Assembly: GCA_016933535.1 (NCBI GenBank)
Contig: JAFGAS010000086.1
Location: 62,001 to 126,000 of the forward strand
Length of the DNA stretch: 64,000 nucleotides
Direction: 5' to 3'
DNA from: Candidatus Zymogenaceae bacterium
GTDB taxonomy: Bacteria > Desulfobacterota > Zymogenia > Zymogenales > Zymogenaceae
Shown here: in pieces, positions 37,857 through 47,582 of the stretch
Layout of the letters: each line of letters starts with the position of its first letter
Numbering within the stretch: position 1 is the first letter of the stretch
Notes under the pieces: generated by a model
The model's database searches: none
What the model was told of the DNA's origin: nothing
Seen by the model: only the letters and a program-made list of their open reading frames with translations
Translations under genes and position numbers: made by a program

Positions 37857-38126
37857 TTGGCAAATCACCGCTCGGCCATAAAACGGATGATTCAGGGTGA
37901 GAAGCGCCGCGCTAGGAATCGGCACGTCAAGAGCACCGTTAAGACCCACATAAAGAGCTACCTTAAAACCGTTGAAGAGAAAAATCCCGAAACCGTCAAG
38001 GAAACCCTGAAACGGACCATTATAACCATCGACAAGGCGGCATCCAAAGGCGTCATCCACAAGCGAAATGCCTCCCGAAAGATCTCCCGACTCACTCGGA
38101 AGTATAACGCCCTGTCCGCATCATAG
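37857..38126 (+). CDS. rpsT: 30S ribosomal protein S20
   Basis: The 89-residue basic protein shows the S20 pattern: ANHRSAIKRMIQGEKRRARNRHVKSTVKTHIKSYLK near the start and TIDKAASKGVIHKRNASRKISRLTRKYN near the end. It binds 16S rRNA in the body of the small subunit. It starts with TTG, fixed by the CGGAGGTAATCAGAT spacing and the family N-terminus. TTG starts are also known for S20 in other bacteria and can be used for feedback control of its own translation. Its last 35 bases overlap the end of the convergent holA. Confidence 0.97.
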   Translation: MANHRSAIKRMIQGEKRRARNRHVKSTVKTHIKSYLKTVEEKNPETVKETLKRTIITIDKAASKGVIHKRNASRKISRLTRKYNALSAS

Positions 38127-39162
38127 TGGTGATATCCAGGGCCATCTTGTCCATCACCACTCCGCCCTTCCCCCATCGGGATTTCAGCAGCCTGTCCGTC
38201 TTATAGAATTCTCGGAATACCCCCCGAAATACCCCATGCGGTATACGGCGCGCCTGTGCCGTATATTCAGCCAATCTGAACGCGGGAATCTTGAGCTCCC
38301 GCGATATCTTTGCCTCGTTCTCGTCACGATCGACCATCATCTTCAAAGACCACAGCCGCATAAAGTGCCACCGAATGATCGATAGGATCTGCGTGGGCTC
38401 CGCGCCCTCTCCTATCACCTCGCGGAGCATCACCACCGAGGCCGCCGAATCGCCCCGTGATAGGGCGTCGGTAAGCTCAAAGACGGTATGCACGCGAAGA
38501 TACGGAAGAATCTCCTCGACTACCGAAAGAGTAGCCCGTTTCTCCGATCCCAGGAATATCACGATTTTCTCGACCTCCATGGCAATGGCCGAAAGGTCCT
38601 GTCCGATGAAATCGACGATCGCGTCCAGCGCTTCGCGATCGATCTCCTTGCCCTCGTTTCCCAATCTTCTGGTTACCCATTCCCGGATATCATTCTCCCT
38701 AGCCCTGGCAAAGACGGCCACGGCGGTAACCTTGACAAGATCAGAAAGGCGGTCTGCGGGCGGTGCGGCGATTCCCGAGGGTCCCTTCCCCTTGCCGATA
38801 CCGCGGGCCGTCACGATCATCACTGTCTTGGATGAAGGGTTCTGCGCGTAGGCGGCAACCGCCTGCACCTCTTTATCTTTGAGCCTTTCCGCACCGCGGA
38901 CGATAACGACCTTTTTGGCCCCTCCCATAGGGACCGTCATGGCAGCGTTCATGATATCGGTTATGGCGTCGTCGCCGGCGTAGAAAACCTCGCATAACAG
39001 ATCGCCGAAGATCCCACCCCCCGCGAGCGCGGCCGCCGCCAGACGATCCTCGTATTCGCGGACAAGAAAATCATTTTCTCCATAAAAAAAATAGACGGGA
39101 TAAAGCTTCCCGTCTTTAATGTCCCGATCGAGATCCCTGGCGGAGGCATAGTATCGAGTCAT
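38092..39162 (-). CDS. holA: DNA polymerase III subunit delta
   Basis: The 356-residue AAA+-like clamp-loader subunit begins MTRYYASARDLDRDIKDGKLYPVYFFYGENDFLVREYEDRLAAA. It has the typical HolA middle (VVIVRGAERLKDKEVQAVAAYAQNPSSKTVMIVTARG) and a helical C-terminal domain ending RTGRYTSE. HolA opens the beta clamp. It lacks a functional P-loop, as is usual. It is the last gene of the conserved leuS-lptE-holA order; only 6 bases separate lptE from its start. The 3' end overlaps convergent rpsT by 35 bases. Confidence 0.9.
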   Translation of the reverse strand: MTRYYASARDLDRDIKDGKLYPVYFFYGENDFLVREYEDRLAAAALAGGGIFGDLLCEVFYAGDDAITDIMNAAMTVPMGGAKKVVIVRGAERLKDKEVQAVAAYAQNPSSKTVMIVTARGIGKGKGPSGIAAPPADRLSDLVKVTAVAVFARARENDIREWVTRRLGNEGKEIDREALDAIVDFIGQDLSAIAMEVEKIVIFLGSEKRATLSVVEEILPYLRVHTVFELTDALSRGDSAASVVMLREVIGEGAEPTQILSIIRWHFMRLWSLKMMVDRDENEAKISRELKIPAFRLAEYTAQARRIPHGVFRGVFREFYKTDRLLKSRWGKGGVVMDKMALDITTMMRTGRYTSE

Positions 39163-39168
39163 CTATAG

Positions 39169-39690
39169 TTAGTACCCAAGTATGAGCCGATCATGGAACT
39201 CGACTGCGAGTTTTTGGGCGAGGTCTTCCAGCGCGATCTCTTTGTAACTGTCCAGTATGCCGGCGCCTGTTCCGATACGGTAATCCTCGGTATAAGCAAG
39301 ATCCGACACTTCCCAGACAACATCGCCGCCTTTAACGAGCTTGGCTCCCGCGTGTACCGTAATCGTTACGAGGACCGCCCGGTCTTCCTCGTTATAGATA
39401 CGGTTGAAATAGTCGACCGACTTGATAGTCCCGATCAGCTCGGCATCCGCGCTCTCTTTCTTCGCCGGTACCAGCGCACCCGATTTCATAAATTCCCTTA
39501 CCAGTGCATTGGTCATAATTACTCCCAGGCTCGGCTCATCAGTCTGGTTTTCGAAAGCGGGGATATAGACCTTTTTGATATCGGGTCCTAGCTGCTTCTT
39601 CACGTTCACAAAGGTATAACCGCACCCGGTTAGCGAGAGGATAATTAAGAGCGTGATGCCGATCGGCGCCACTTTTTTTATGATGTTCAT
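39169..39690 (-). CDS. lptE: LPS-assembly lipoprotein LptE
   Basis: The 173-residue outer-membrane lipoprotein has a lipobox LSLTGC with the acyl Cys at 23. The LptE-type start GYTFVNVKKQLGPDIKKVYIPAFENQTDEPSLG follows, and then an alpha/beta domain (RAVLVTITVHAGAKLVKGG). It plugs the LptD barrel and helps insert lipopolysaccharide into the outer membrane. Its place between leuS and holA is diagnostic, because leuS-lptE-holA is conserved across proteobacteria. It shows that the cell has an outer membrane with LPS. Confidence 0.9.
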   Translation of the reverse strand: MNIIKKVAPIGITLLIILSLTGCGYTFVNVKKQLGPDIKKVYIPAFENQTDEPSLGVIMTNALVREFMKSGALVPAKKESADAELIGTIKSVDYFNRIYNEEDRAVLVTITVHAGAKLVKGGDVVWEVSDLAYTEDYRIGTGAGILDSYKEIALEDLAQKLAVEFHDRLILGY

Positions 39691-39808
39691 AACATAACCC
39701 CATACCGTCTTACGGCGACGGCTAATCGTGCCAGAAACAAACCCACCCGTGACATCCCGGAAACACGGTCATAACCGCGCACTCCTGCCCCGTTATCTTT
39801 CCTCATCG

Positions 39809-42310
39809 TTACTGGATCACCACGATATTGACCAGTTTCTTTGGAACCACGATTACGTTCTTGATCTCTTTTCCCGTTATGTACCCCGTTACCTTTTCGT
39901 CGGAAATGGCCCGCTCTCTGATCTCCTCGTCGGAGGCGTCGGCTCCCACAGAGAGCCTGCCCCTCACCTTACCGTTTACCTGCACGACGATAGTGATCTC
40001 ATCGGACTTCGCAAGCTCCTCATCCCACACAGGCCACGGTACGGTGACGATCGACGGCTTCTGGCCGAGGACGCCCCACAGCTCTTCGGCGATATGCGGA
40101 ACCGCCGGGGAAAGGAGCAATACGGCTTTCATACCGGCGTCCCTAAAGACCGCCGCATCGGCCGGCCCGACATCTTTGCCCTGCCCGACAAAGGCGTACA
40201 TCTCGTTGAGGAGTTCCATCACCGCGGCGATGGCGGTGTTGAAGTGAAATCGCTCCTCTATATCCTCGGTAACCTTCTTGACGGTTTGATGGGTCTTCCT
40301 TCTCAGATCTACGCCCCGCTGCGTGATTGCCGATCCATCTCCTGGAAAGCCCTTCCCTTTTTTGATAACGTCCATGTTATCGACGATAATTCTCCACAGG
40401 CGATTGAGAAACCTGAAAGACCCGTCGATACCCTGGTCGCTCCACTCGAGCTCTTTCTCTGGCGGGGATGCAAAGAGCATGAAAAGCCTCGTCGTGTCGG
40501 CGCCGTATTTCTTTATCATGTCATCGGGGTCTATGACGTTTCCCTTTGACTTGCTCATTTTGGCGCCGTCCTTGATTACCATCCCCTGGGTAAGGAGCCG
40601 GGTGAACGGCTCCCGGTATTTCACCAGGCCGAATCTCTCCATGACGCGGCTGTAAAAGCGCGAGTAGAGCAAGTGCAGAATCGCGTGTTCTATCCCTCCG
40701 ATATACTGATCGACGGGCAGCCAGTAGTCCACCCGTTTCCCGTCAACCATCCCCCCGTCATAATCCGGACAGGAGTATCTGGCGTAGTACCAAGACGATT
40801 CCACGAAGGTATCCATGGTGTCGGTCTCACGGCGGGCCGGACCCGCGCAGCTCGGGCAGGTCGTTTTCACGAACGGCTCGTGGGACACGAGCGGAGAGCC
40901 GCCTTCTCCCGTAACCGTGACGTCCAGCGGCAGCAGTACCGGCAGTTGTTCCGGGGGCACGGGCACCACGCCGCAGCGATCACAATAGACGATCGGAATG
41001 GGCGCGCCCCAGTAGCGCTGACGGGAGATCCCCCAGTCGCGCAATCGATAATTGACTGTCCTATTGCCCAGGTGCTTTTTCTCCAGGTCGTCGATAATCG
41101 CGTCCATCGCCGCACGGTTGTTCATACCATTAAAAGCCCCTGAATTGACCAGGACGCCGTCCTCGACATAGGCCTCGGTCATCTCGTCGGCGCTAAGGTT
41201 TGATGATTCAGGCGAGATGACCACGATGATGGGAAGGCCGTATTTCTTGGCGAATTCAAAGTCGCGTTGGTCGTGAGCGGGCACCGCCATGACCGCCCCC
41301 GTGCCGTATTCCATGAGGGCGAAATTAGCGGCAAAGACCGGCATCTCGTGGCCGGTAAAGGGGTTCTTACAGTAGGCGCCTACGAAAACCCCCTCTTTCT
41401 CGTAATCCTCCGACGAGCGTTTGATCCTGTCGGTCTTGAGCATCCGCTCGACAAAGCCGTCGACTTCCTTTTCCTGGGACGTGCCCCTCGAAAGCTCGAT
41501 CGTGAGGGGATGCTCCGGGGCAAGCACCATAAAGGTCGCCCCGAATACGGTGTCCTGCCGGGTCGTGAAGACCGGTATGGATCCGTCCCCCTCGGCGAGC
41601 GGGAATTCTATACGGGCGCCGTAACTCTTGCCGATCCAGTTCTTCTGCATGGTCAGCACCCGCTCGGGCCAGCCGGGGAGCTTTTCGAGATAGTCCAGGA
41701 GGTCTTCTGCAAACTCCGTGATCTTAAAAAACCAGCCGTTGATCTCTCGAGGAACCACTTCACGGTCGCATCTCCAGCACCGTCCCGCGATGACCTGTTC
41801 GTTGGCCAACACCGTCTGGCATTCATCGCACCAGTTGACAAAAGACTTTTTCTGATACGCGAGCCCCCCCTCATACATCTTGAGGAAGAGCCACTGTTCC
41901 CATCGGTAGTATTCGGGATCACAGGTGGCCAGTTCCCGCTCCCAGTCATACGAGAAGCCCATCGCCTTGAGCTGCTTTTTCATGTAGTCGATGTTTTCGT
42001 AGGTGAACGTCGCCGGATGAACGCCTCTTTGTATGGCGGCGTTTTCCGCCGGCATGCCGAAGGCGTCCCACCCCATCGGGTGCAGGACGTTGAACCCCCG
42101 CATCATTTTGTACCGCGCTACCAGGTCCGTAATGCTGTAGTTACGGACGTGCCCCATGTGTATCCTGCCGGAGGGATAGGGAAACATCTCCAGGACGTAG
42201 TATTTTTCTCTATCCTGGTCCTCGACGGACTTGAATGTCTTATTGTCTTCCCAAAATTTCTGCCACCTCGATTCAACGGCGGCCGGGTTGTACTTTCCCT
42301 GAGCGGTCAT
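39809..42310 (-). CDS. leuS: Leucine--tRNA ligase
   Basis: The 833-residue class I synthetase has the HIGH-type motif [18 protein letters not shown] (about 44-61). The editing domain is inserted ([44 protein letters not shown]). A Zn-type segment [12 protein letters not shown], the leucine-specific WYYARY region and the [16 protein letters not shown] loop near 595 follow. The end is [17 protein letters not shown]. It charges tRNA-Leu and edits misacylated products. It is the first gene of the leuS-lptE-holA cluster, 118 bases upstream of lptE. All catalytic and editing motifs are present. Confidence 0.97.
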   Translation of the reverse strand: MTAQGKYNPAAVESRWQKFWEDNKTFKSVEDQDREKYYVLEMFPYPSGRIHMGHVRNYSITDLVARYKMMRGFNVLHPMGWDAFGMPAENAAIQRGVHPATFTYENIDYMKKQLKAMGFSYDWERELATCDPEYYRWEQWLFLKMYEGGLAYQKKSFVNWCDECQTVLANEQVIAGRCWRCDREVVPREINGWFFKITEFAEDLLDYLEKLPGWPERVLTMQKNWIGKSYGARIEFPLAEGDGSIPVFTTRQDTVFGATFMVLAPEHPLTIELSRGTSQEKEVDGFVERMLKTDRIKRSSEDYEKEGVFVGAYCKNPFTGHEMPVFAANFALMEYGTGAVMAVPAHDQRDFEFAKKYGLPIIVVISPESSNLSADEMTEAYVEDGVLVNSGAFNGMNNRAAMDAIIDDLEKKHLGNRTVNYRLRDWGISRQRYWGAPIPIVYCDRCGVVPVPPEQLPVLLPLDVTVTGEGGSPLVSHEPFVKTTCPSCAGPARRETDTMDTFVESSWYYARYSCPDYDGGMVDGKRVDYWLPVDQYIGGIEHAILHLLYSRFYSRVMERFGLVKYREPFTRLLTQGMVIKDGAKMSKSKGNVIDPDDMIKKYGADTTRLFMLFASPPEKELEWSDQGIDGSFRFLNRLWRIIVDNMDVIKKGKGFPGDGSAITQRGVDLRRKTHQTVKKVTEDIEERFHFNTAIAAVMELLNEMYAFVGQGKDVGPADAAVFRDAGMKAVLLLSPAVPHIAEELWGVLGQKPSIVTVPWPVWDEELAKSDEITIVVQVNGKVRGRLSVGADASDEEIRERAISDEKVTGYITGKEIKNVIVVPKKLVNIVVIQ

Positions 42311-42488
42311 CGTCGGTCTCTTTTCGTTATCGGGTCATTATCATTATGAGCCGGAGTGATATCACCACCTATTATTAACATATTTAGGTATCATATTTGT
42401 TTCGGATTTGCAAGACTAATAGTAACCGGCCCGTTGTGAGTATCCCGTTTTTCCAAAATACGGCCGTGGTCTGTGGTACAATACCCGC

Positions 42489-44810
42489 ATGACAAGGACC
42501 GAACCGACACGACAGGCATACATGGCCGCGATAGCAGTGGGAGGAGCTTCCATCGCCGGCCAGATCATCCTCATGCGGGAGATAATGATTCTCTTTTACG
42601 GCAACGAGCTTTCGGCAGGCATCTGTCTCTTCTCGTGGTTGTTCTGGACGGCATCCGGCAGTTTTTTCGGCACCATCGTTACCCGAAAAAGAGCCGTTGG
42701 AATACGAATTCTCCCGGCGCTGCTTCTGGCCGAATCCCTCCTGCTGCCGGCCACCGTTGTCGCCTGCCGCATCGCAAAAACGATCATCGGGATATCCCAG
42801 GGGGAGATCATCGGAATCGGCCTGATAACGGCTATTGCGGGGGTCGTGCTGCTGCCCTTCTGTTTCTTCTCGGGATTTCTCTTTCCCCTGCTCATACGAA
42901 CCGATCCGGCAGGCCCTCGAATCGACGGCGACGCCCCGGCCCGTATCTATCTCTTTGAATCCATCGGCTCATCGGTCTTCGGAATTATCACCAGCCTTAT
43001 CCTCATTCGGTATTTTGACGCGTTGACAATCTCGTTTTTCATCGGTGCCGTCGCCGGCTCGTCGGCGCTTATCATCTCACTTGTGGGCAGGCGCCGCACC
43101 CTGGTCTTCGTATCGGCGGTCATCGTCTCCCTTTTCGTCCTGCAGCCCGCCTTTTCGTTTCCTGATATCGGTGGGATCACCCGGCGTCTTCAGTGGAAAG
43201 GCTTTACGGTGGTCGAGTCGGCCGATTCTGTCTACGGGAACCTCACCGTAACCCGCTCTGGGAGCCAGACCACCTTTTACGACAGCGGAGTTCTCTCGTT
43301 CACCTATCCGGACGTGATGAGCAGCGAACTGGCCGTGATCTATCCCCTTCTTCTCCACCCTAGGCCAGTGCGGGTGCTGCTGATGGGGGGCGGAATTTCC
43401 TCGACCGTTTCCGAGATACTCAAACACCCTTCAGTTGCCGAGATCGACTACGTGGAGTTGGACCCGACACTTATCGACCTTGGCGTCAGACACCTCCCCC
43501 CGGAGGCAACACGCCCGCTGTCCGACGCCCGGGTTCGCGTTATCCACACGGACGGGCGCCTCTTCGTAAAAGAGGCGCGTGACCATTACGACGTGATCAT
43601 CGTCAACATGGCCGATCCCGTCAACGCCCGTATCAACCGCTACTTCACCCGGGAATTTTTCCAGGAAGTAAAGGGCATCCTTGCCTCCGGCGGGGTTTTC
43701 TCGATCTCGGTGGGCTCTTCCGAAGAGATCATCAGCCCCGTGCTCGCCTCCTTCCTCGGGAGCGTCTCCCGGACGATAGCGGCGGTCTTTCCCTTTACTG
43801 CGGTCGTTCCCGGCCAGACGGCCTTTTTCGTGGCGTCCGACCTCGCGTCCCGGATGGATATTGACCCCCAAGTCCTTATCTCCCGTATGAATGACCGCGG
43901 GGTCGTCAACAGCTACGTTACCGAATACTATCTCCTCTATCAACTGAACGACGACCGCATCGGATATATCCGCCGTGCGATTGAAGGTACGAGAACCGCC
44001 GGGATCAATACCGACCTTTCTCCCACGGTGTACTACTACGACATGGTGCTGAGGAGCTATTCACTCTCACCCGGCCTGAAGATTGTCCTTTCCGATCTCG
44101 CCGGGTCACGGCCGAATCTCCCTGCGGCGGCCCTCGTCGTTTGCACGATCCTCTACGGCGGCTTTATCGCAGTCTGCCGCAGGAAAGGGGTTTCGCTGCC
44201 CGCCGTCACCCTGGTCCCCGCGGCGTTGGCCTCGGGATTTTCCGAGATCGCGCTTACCGTCGTCATCATCATAGCCTTTCAGACTTTCTACGGCTACGTC
44301 TATTTCAGCCTCGGCCTGATCGTCTCGGCCTTCATGATCGGTCTTGCGGCCGGGACGGCCGCCGCCCGAGCGTGGGCCAAGGGCCTCCGTCGGCCCTGGC
44401 GGGCCCTCGTTATCGTTCAAGTCCTCTACGGCGTCTACTGCCTTTGCCTCGTGGGGGTTCTCGTCTTCTTCTCGACGTATGGATCCGGAGGGCCGCCCTG
44501 GGCATTTAGCGCGGCCTTCTCTTTGTTGAACATGTTATGCGGGATGCTTGCCGCCTTTCACTATGTCACCGCGGTGCGCTCCCTCACTTCGTCGGGCATA
44601 CCCCCCAGCGCGGGTGGGTGGGTCTATGGGGCAAATCTTGCCGGCGCGGCCGCCGGCGCCCTGTTGGCATCGGTGGTCATGATCCCGATATGGGGATTGG
44701 TTACGACAGTGCTGTTGGTCTCGGCGGTAGACCTGTGCGCGGCGGGAGTTGCCGGAATCGGGGCGGGATATTTAAGCGGTAAAACGGGCCGTGCTATCCA
44801 GGCCGGGTAA
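42489..44810 (+). CDS. Fused multi-spanning membrane transporter/spermidine-synthase-like protein
   Basis: The 773-residue protein has seven or more N-terminal hydrophobic segments (about 10-220). A soluble SAM-type methyltransferase fold follows (about 240-470) with VLLMGGGISSTVSEILKHPSVAEIDYVELDPTLIDLG and HTDGRLFVKEARDHYDVIIVNMADP. Six to seven further membrane helices end it (about 520-760). Such fused proteins are annotated as spermidine-synthase family members of unknown substrate; the usual aminopropyltransferase acidic catalytic pair is not clearly kept. The soluble domain lies between two membrane blocks, so the enzyme would act at the membrane face. It is divergent from leuS and convergent with the AmmeMemoRadiSam genes. 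Confidence 0.85.
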   Translation: MTRTEPTRQAYMAAIAVGGASIAGQIILMREIMILFYGNELSAGICLFSWLFWTASGSFFGTIVTRKRAVGIRILPALLLAESLLLPATVVACRIAKTIIGISQGEIIGIGLITAIAGVVLLPFCFFSGFLFPLLIRTDPAGPRIDGDAPARIYLFESIGSSVFGIITSLILIRYFDALTISFFIGAVAGSSALIISLVGRRRTLVFVSAVIVSLFVLQPAFSFPDIGGITRRLQWKGFTVVESADSVYGNLTVTRSGSQTTFYDSGVLSFTYPDVMSSELAVIYPLLLHPRPVRVLLMGGGISSTVSEILKHPSVAEIDYVELDPTLIDLGVRHLPPEATRPLSDARVRVIHTDGRLFVKEARDHYDVIIVNMADPVNARINRYFTREFFQEVKGILASGGVFSISVGSSEEIISPVLASFLGSVSRTIAAVFPFTAVVPGQTAFFVASDLASRMDIDPQVLISRMNDRGVVNSYVTEYYLLYQLNDDRIGYIRRAIEGTRTAGINTDLSPTVYYYDMVLRSYSLSPGLKIVLSDLAGSRPNLPAAALVVCTILYGGFIAVCRRKGVSLPAVTLVPAALASGFSEIALTVVIIIAFQTFYGYVYFSLGLIVSAFMIGLAAGTAAARAWAKGLRRPWRALVIVQVLYGVYCLCLVGVLVFFSTYGSGGPPWAFSAAFSLLNMLCGMLAAFHYVTAVRSLTSSGIPPSAGGWVYGANLAGAAAGALLASVVMIPIWGLVTTVLLVSAVDLCAAGVAGIGAGYLSGKTGRAIQAG

Positions 44811-44837
44811 TATGGTCGAAGAATAGATCGTTTGCTC

Positions 44838-46055
44838 TCAGGCCCCCTTCGGAACCTCCCATATCCCCGCGATCGGGTACCCGCAGAAGGCGCATTTTCC
44901 CTTCTTGATCTTCACCTCTCCCACGAAGTAGCCCATCCGAAAGATAAGCATCCTGCCGCACTTCGGACAGTAGGTGGACTCGTACTTATGGCCCGGGACA
45001 TTGCCGATATAGACGTATTCAAGGCCGACCCTCTTTGCCGCAGCAAAGGCCGCCTCCAGCGTCTCCACCGGCGTGTTCGGGAGGTTGGTGAGCCGATACA
45101 TCGGGGTAAACCGTGAGAAATGGAGCGGTGTTTCTTTGCCGACCGCATCCCTGATCCATTCGCACATCTTGGTAATCGTTGCGATGTCGTCGTTTCTCGT
45201 GGGAACGACGAGGTTGGTGATCTCTACGTGAACCCCCGCCTTTTTGTACCCTTTGATGGAATCGAGCACGGGGGCAAGCCTCCCCTCGGTCATAGACGAA
45301 TAGTAGCCTTCGGTGAACCCCTTGAGGTCTATGTTGGCCGCCGTCAGGTACCTTGCGAGCTCCTTTCTGGGCCCGGGATTGATAAAGCCGTTTGAGTGCA
45401 TGACGTTGATGAGCCCGGCCTTCTTGACGGCCCTGGCGCAGTCCAGCATATATTCGAAAAAGATCGTCGGCTCCACGTAGGTATAGGCGACACTGGCCGA
45501 CCGGTAGGCTTTCGCCTCGTTGACGAGGGCCGCAGGCCACAGGCGGTAGTTGGCGGTGTTTTCCGGCCGGGCCTGGGAGATGTCGTAGTTCTGGCAGAAC
45601 TTGCAGGTGAGGTTGCAGCCGGCGGTGGCGATGGAATATGAGGTAGTCCCCGGAAGGACGTGGAAAAACGGTTTCTTTTCGATCGGGTCGACGTGGACGG
45701 CACAGGGATTGCCCCACACGAGGCTGTAGTATTTCCCCTTTCGGTTTTCCCTGACCTCGCAGTAGCCCCGCCTCCCGTCGCCCACCACGCACCCCCGGGG
45801 GCACAGCAGGCACTTTACCATGCCGCCGGAAAGCGGCGTGTAGAACGGCGACTCCTTCGGCACCATGTATCCCAGCTCGGGATACCCGATCTTTAGCTCT
45901 TCCCCGGTAGTCGTGATCGGCTCGGCACAGGCAGACAGGGGCAGCCCCGCTGCGCAGAGGCCCAGCGCCCCCAGCGACACCCCGGCCAGGAAGTCCCTCC
46001 GGGATAGGGCCTCCCGGACGCCCTGTTGTCCCGCGTCCTTTCCCTTTCCACCCAC
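44838..46055 (-). CDS. amrS: AmmeMemoRadiSam system radical SAM enzyme (AmrS) with Tat-type signal
   Basis: The 405-residue protein has the AmrS radical SAM site CxxxCxxC at C147, C151 and C154 (ATAGCNLTCKFCQNYDISQ). N-terminal zinc/Fe-S-like cysteines precede it (KCLLCPRGC, GYCEV), and a C-terminal zinc ribbon is present (CPKCGRM, CAFCGYPI). The N-terminus carries a twin-arginine motif SRRDFLAG (18-25), then a hydrophobic stretch ending in a lipobox LSAC (Cys43). It may therefore be exported folded and anchored as a lipoprotein, unlike most AmrS proteins. Its partner AmrB/AmrA gene lies 4 bases upstream. The reaction of this system is not established. Confidence 0.92.
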   Translation of the reverse strand: MGGKGKDAGQQGVREALSRRDFLAGVSLGALGLCAAGLPLSACAEPITTTGEELKIGYPELGYMVPKESPFYTPLSGGMVKCLLCPRGCVVGDGRRGYCEVRENRKGKYYSLVWGNPCAVHVDPIEKKPFFHVLPGTTSYSIATAGCNLTCKFCQNYDISQARPENTANYRLWPAALVNEAKAYRSASVAYTYVEPTIFFEYMLDCARAVKKAGLINVMHSNGFINPGPRKELARYLTAANIDLKGFTEGYYSSMTEGRLAPVLDSIKGYKKAGVHVEITNLVVPTRNDDIATITKMCEWIRDAVGKETPLHFSRFTPMYRLTNLPNTPVETLEAAFAAAKRVGLEYVYIGNVPGHKYESTYCPKCGRMLIFRMGYFVGEVKIKKGKCAFCGYPIAGIWEVPKGA

Positions 46056-46059
46056 GGCA

Positions 46060-47574
46060 CTATTCCTCCGAGAATACGTCGGCGGTAAACACGGAGAGCC
46101 GGGCGTCTTCCTTTTTCCAGTCGCCCGGCATCAGTCCGGCCTTGTAGCAGATTTTTTCGAGATACTCGTCCAGGTCCCATCCCTGCTCTACCGGCACCTG
46201 GGGAAGGAAGAGGCCCGACCGGCCTCCCCTGCGGATCACCAGGCCATGTTTCCCGATGACGATCTCATCGACGCTCTTGATCGGTTTGAGTTCCGAGAGC
46301 ACCGATATCTCGATATCTATCTCCTTGAGCTCTTCCTTCGTCACCGGGTCGAGATAGAATCGAAGGTCGTAGACGGCCCCGAGGGCGGCCAGCGATATCG
46401 TTTCAAACAGGGGATAGACCGGCTCGATATAGCCTACGCAGCCCCGGAGCTCCCCCCCGTTGGTGAGGGTAACGAAGGCGGCACCGGGCCTTGAAAGGGC
46501 GGCCGAATTATTCGTAAAGTCAGGGATGTCTTTTCCCGACAGCTCGCACTCGATGGTTTTTCTCGCGATAGCGAGGAGCTTTTTCTTGTCGGCTGCCGTC
46601 AATCTCGTCCCGGGATCGTCCCCCATTCCCGCCGGCGGCCCTCCCCTCCCGTATACCACCGCCGAGATATATCCGACGACGGCCCCGGTTGTCCCGGTCT
46701 CAGTCCCGCTGTCGTCATACTTTGTCACCACGACCCTCGTCGAACCGAGGGCCCTTGCCGCCATAAGCGCCGTCACCACCGGTCCCCCCCCGCACGCCTC
46801 GGTCTTGCGGGTAATAAGGGCGTCGTAAAGCCCCTCGGGATCGTTCTTTTCAAGGAAGTTTCTGAAGACACCGTCGAGTTCCCGGCCTTCTTTGCGCGAG
46901 TGATAGTGCGACAGATCCGAGGAGGCGACGATCAGCACCTTTTTTCCGCCCACCGATTCCGAGATCGCCCGGGCCAGCTCCTCACACGAGGCCATGCTGA
47001 CGCTGCCCATAACGACGGGAACGATCGCAAAATCACCGAGGACGACCTGGAGAAAGGGGATTTCTACCTCAACGGAGTGCTCAGGCAGATGGGGGAGCGG
47101 GTTTTTCGTGATATGCTCGCCGCTTTTTACGATCGAGTCGATCATATCGGCGTCGAGTATGACGTCGCCCAGCGGGGTACGGTACGGACCGTCTGCGTAG
47201 AGGGCCGCACCGTCGAATGAATAGTGATGGCTCGGCCCGATAATGATGACGGTGTCATAGGCCGTCCCGGCCAGCGCCTTGAATCCGGCGGCCGCCGTCT
47301 TGCCGGAATAGATATACCCGGCATGGGGAGCTATGACCGCGATCGACCGGCCCCCAACCGTTACGGCCGGCGCCTCGGCGAGGAATTGTTCGATCATCGC
47401 CCGCAAATCATTCGCATCGTCGGGATAAAAAGCCCCGGCCACTGCCGGAGGCCGGACCTTGGACTTATTGTCTGGTATATCCTGTGCGCATGCAGATACA
47501 GCAAGGAAAATCAAGGTATAGTAAAATGCTAGGAAAAAGATTAGAATGCGTCCCCTGCAATAGGTTTCCTTCAT
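46060..47574 (-). CDS. AmmeMemoRadiSam system fusion: Memo (AmrB) plus AMMECR1 (AmrA), exported
   Basis: The 504-residue protein begins with a hydrophobic signal ending LIFLAVSAC, where Cys29 is a plausible acylation site. A Memo domain follows (about 38-300) with RPPAVAGAFYPDD, VIAPHAGYIYSGKTAAAGF and SSDLSHYHSRKEG, the metal-binding His pattern. The AMMECR1 domain ends it (about 325-490) with LRGCVGYIEPVYPLFETI and FYLDPVTKEELKEIDIEISVLSEL. The start at ATG 47574, after GAGGAAAAGA, is preferred to a TTG 12 bases upstream. Both domains normally act in the cytoplasm with AmrS; here export signals occur on both proteins. Confidence 0.9.
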   Translation of the reverse strand: MKETYCRGRILIFFLAFYYTLIFLAVSACAQDIPDNKSKVRPPAVAGAFYPDDANDLRAMIEQFLAEAPAVTVGGRSIAVIAPHAGYIYSGKTAAAGFKALAGTAYDTVIIIGPSHHYSFDGAALYADGPYRTPLGDVILDADMIDSIVKSGEHITKNPLPHLPEHSVEVEIPFLQVVLGDFAIVPVVMGSVSMASCEELARAISESVGGKKVLIVASSDLSHYHSRKEGRELDGVFRNFLEKNDPEGLYDALITRKTEACGGGPVVTALMAARALGSTRVVVTKYDDSGTETGTTGAVVGYISAVVYGRGGPPAGMGDDPGTRLTAADKKKLLAIARKTIECELSGKDIPDFTNNSAALSRPGAAFVTLTNGGELRGCVGYIEPVYPLFETISLAALGAVYDLRFYLDPVTKEELKEIDIEISVLSELKPIKSVDEIVIGKHGLVIRRGGRSGLFLPQVPVEQGWDLDEYLEKICYKAGLMPGDWKKEDARLSVFTADVFSEE

Positions 47575-47582
47575 TCTTTTCC

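Noticed and set aside
42311..42430. T-box or leader-peptide attenuator before leuS
   Set aside because: No T-box sequence, leucine-rich leader frame or terminator hairpin was seen; only a weak TTGCAA/TACCTA pair.
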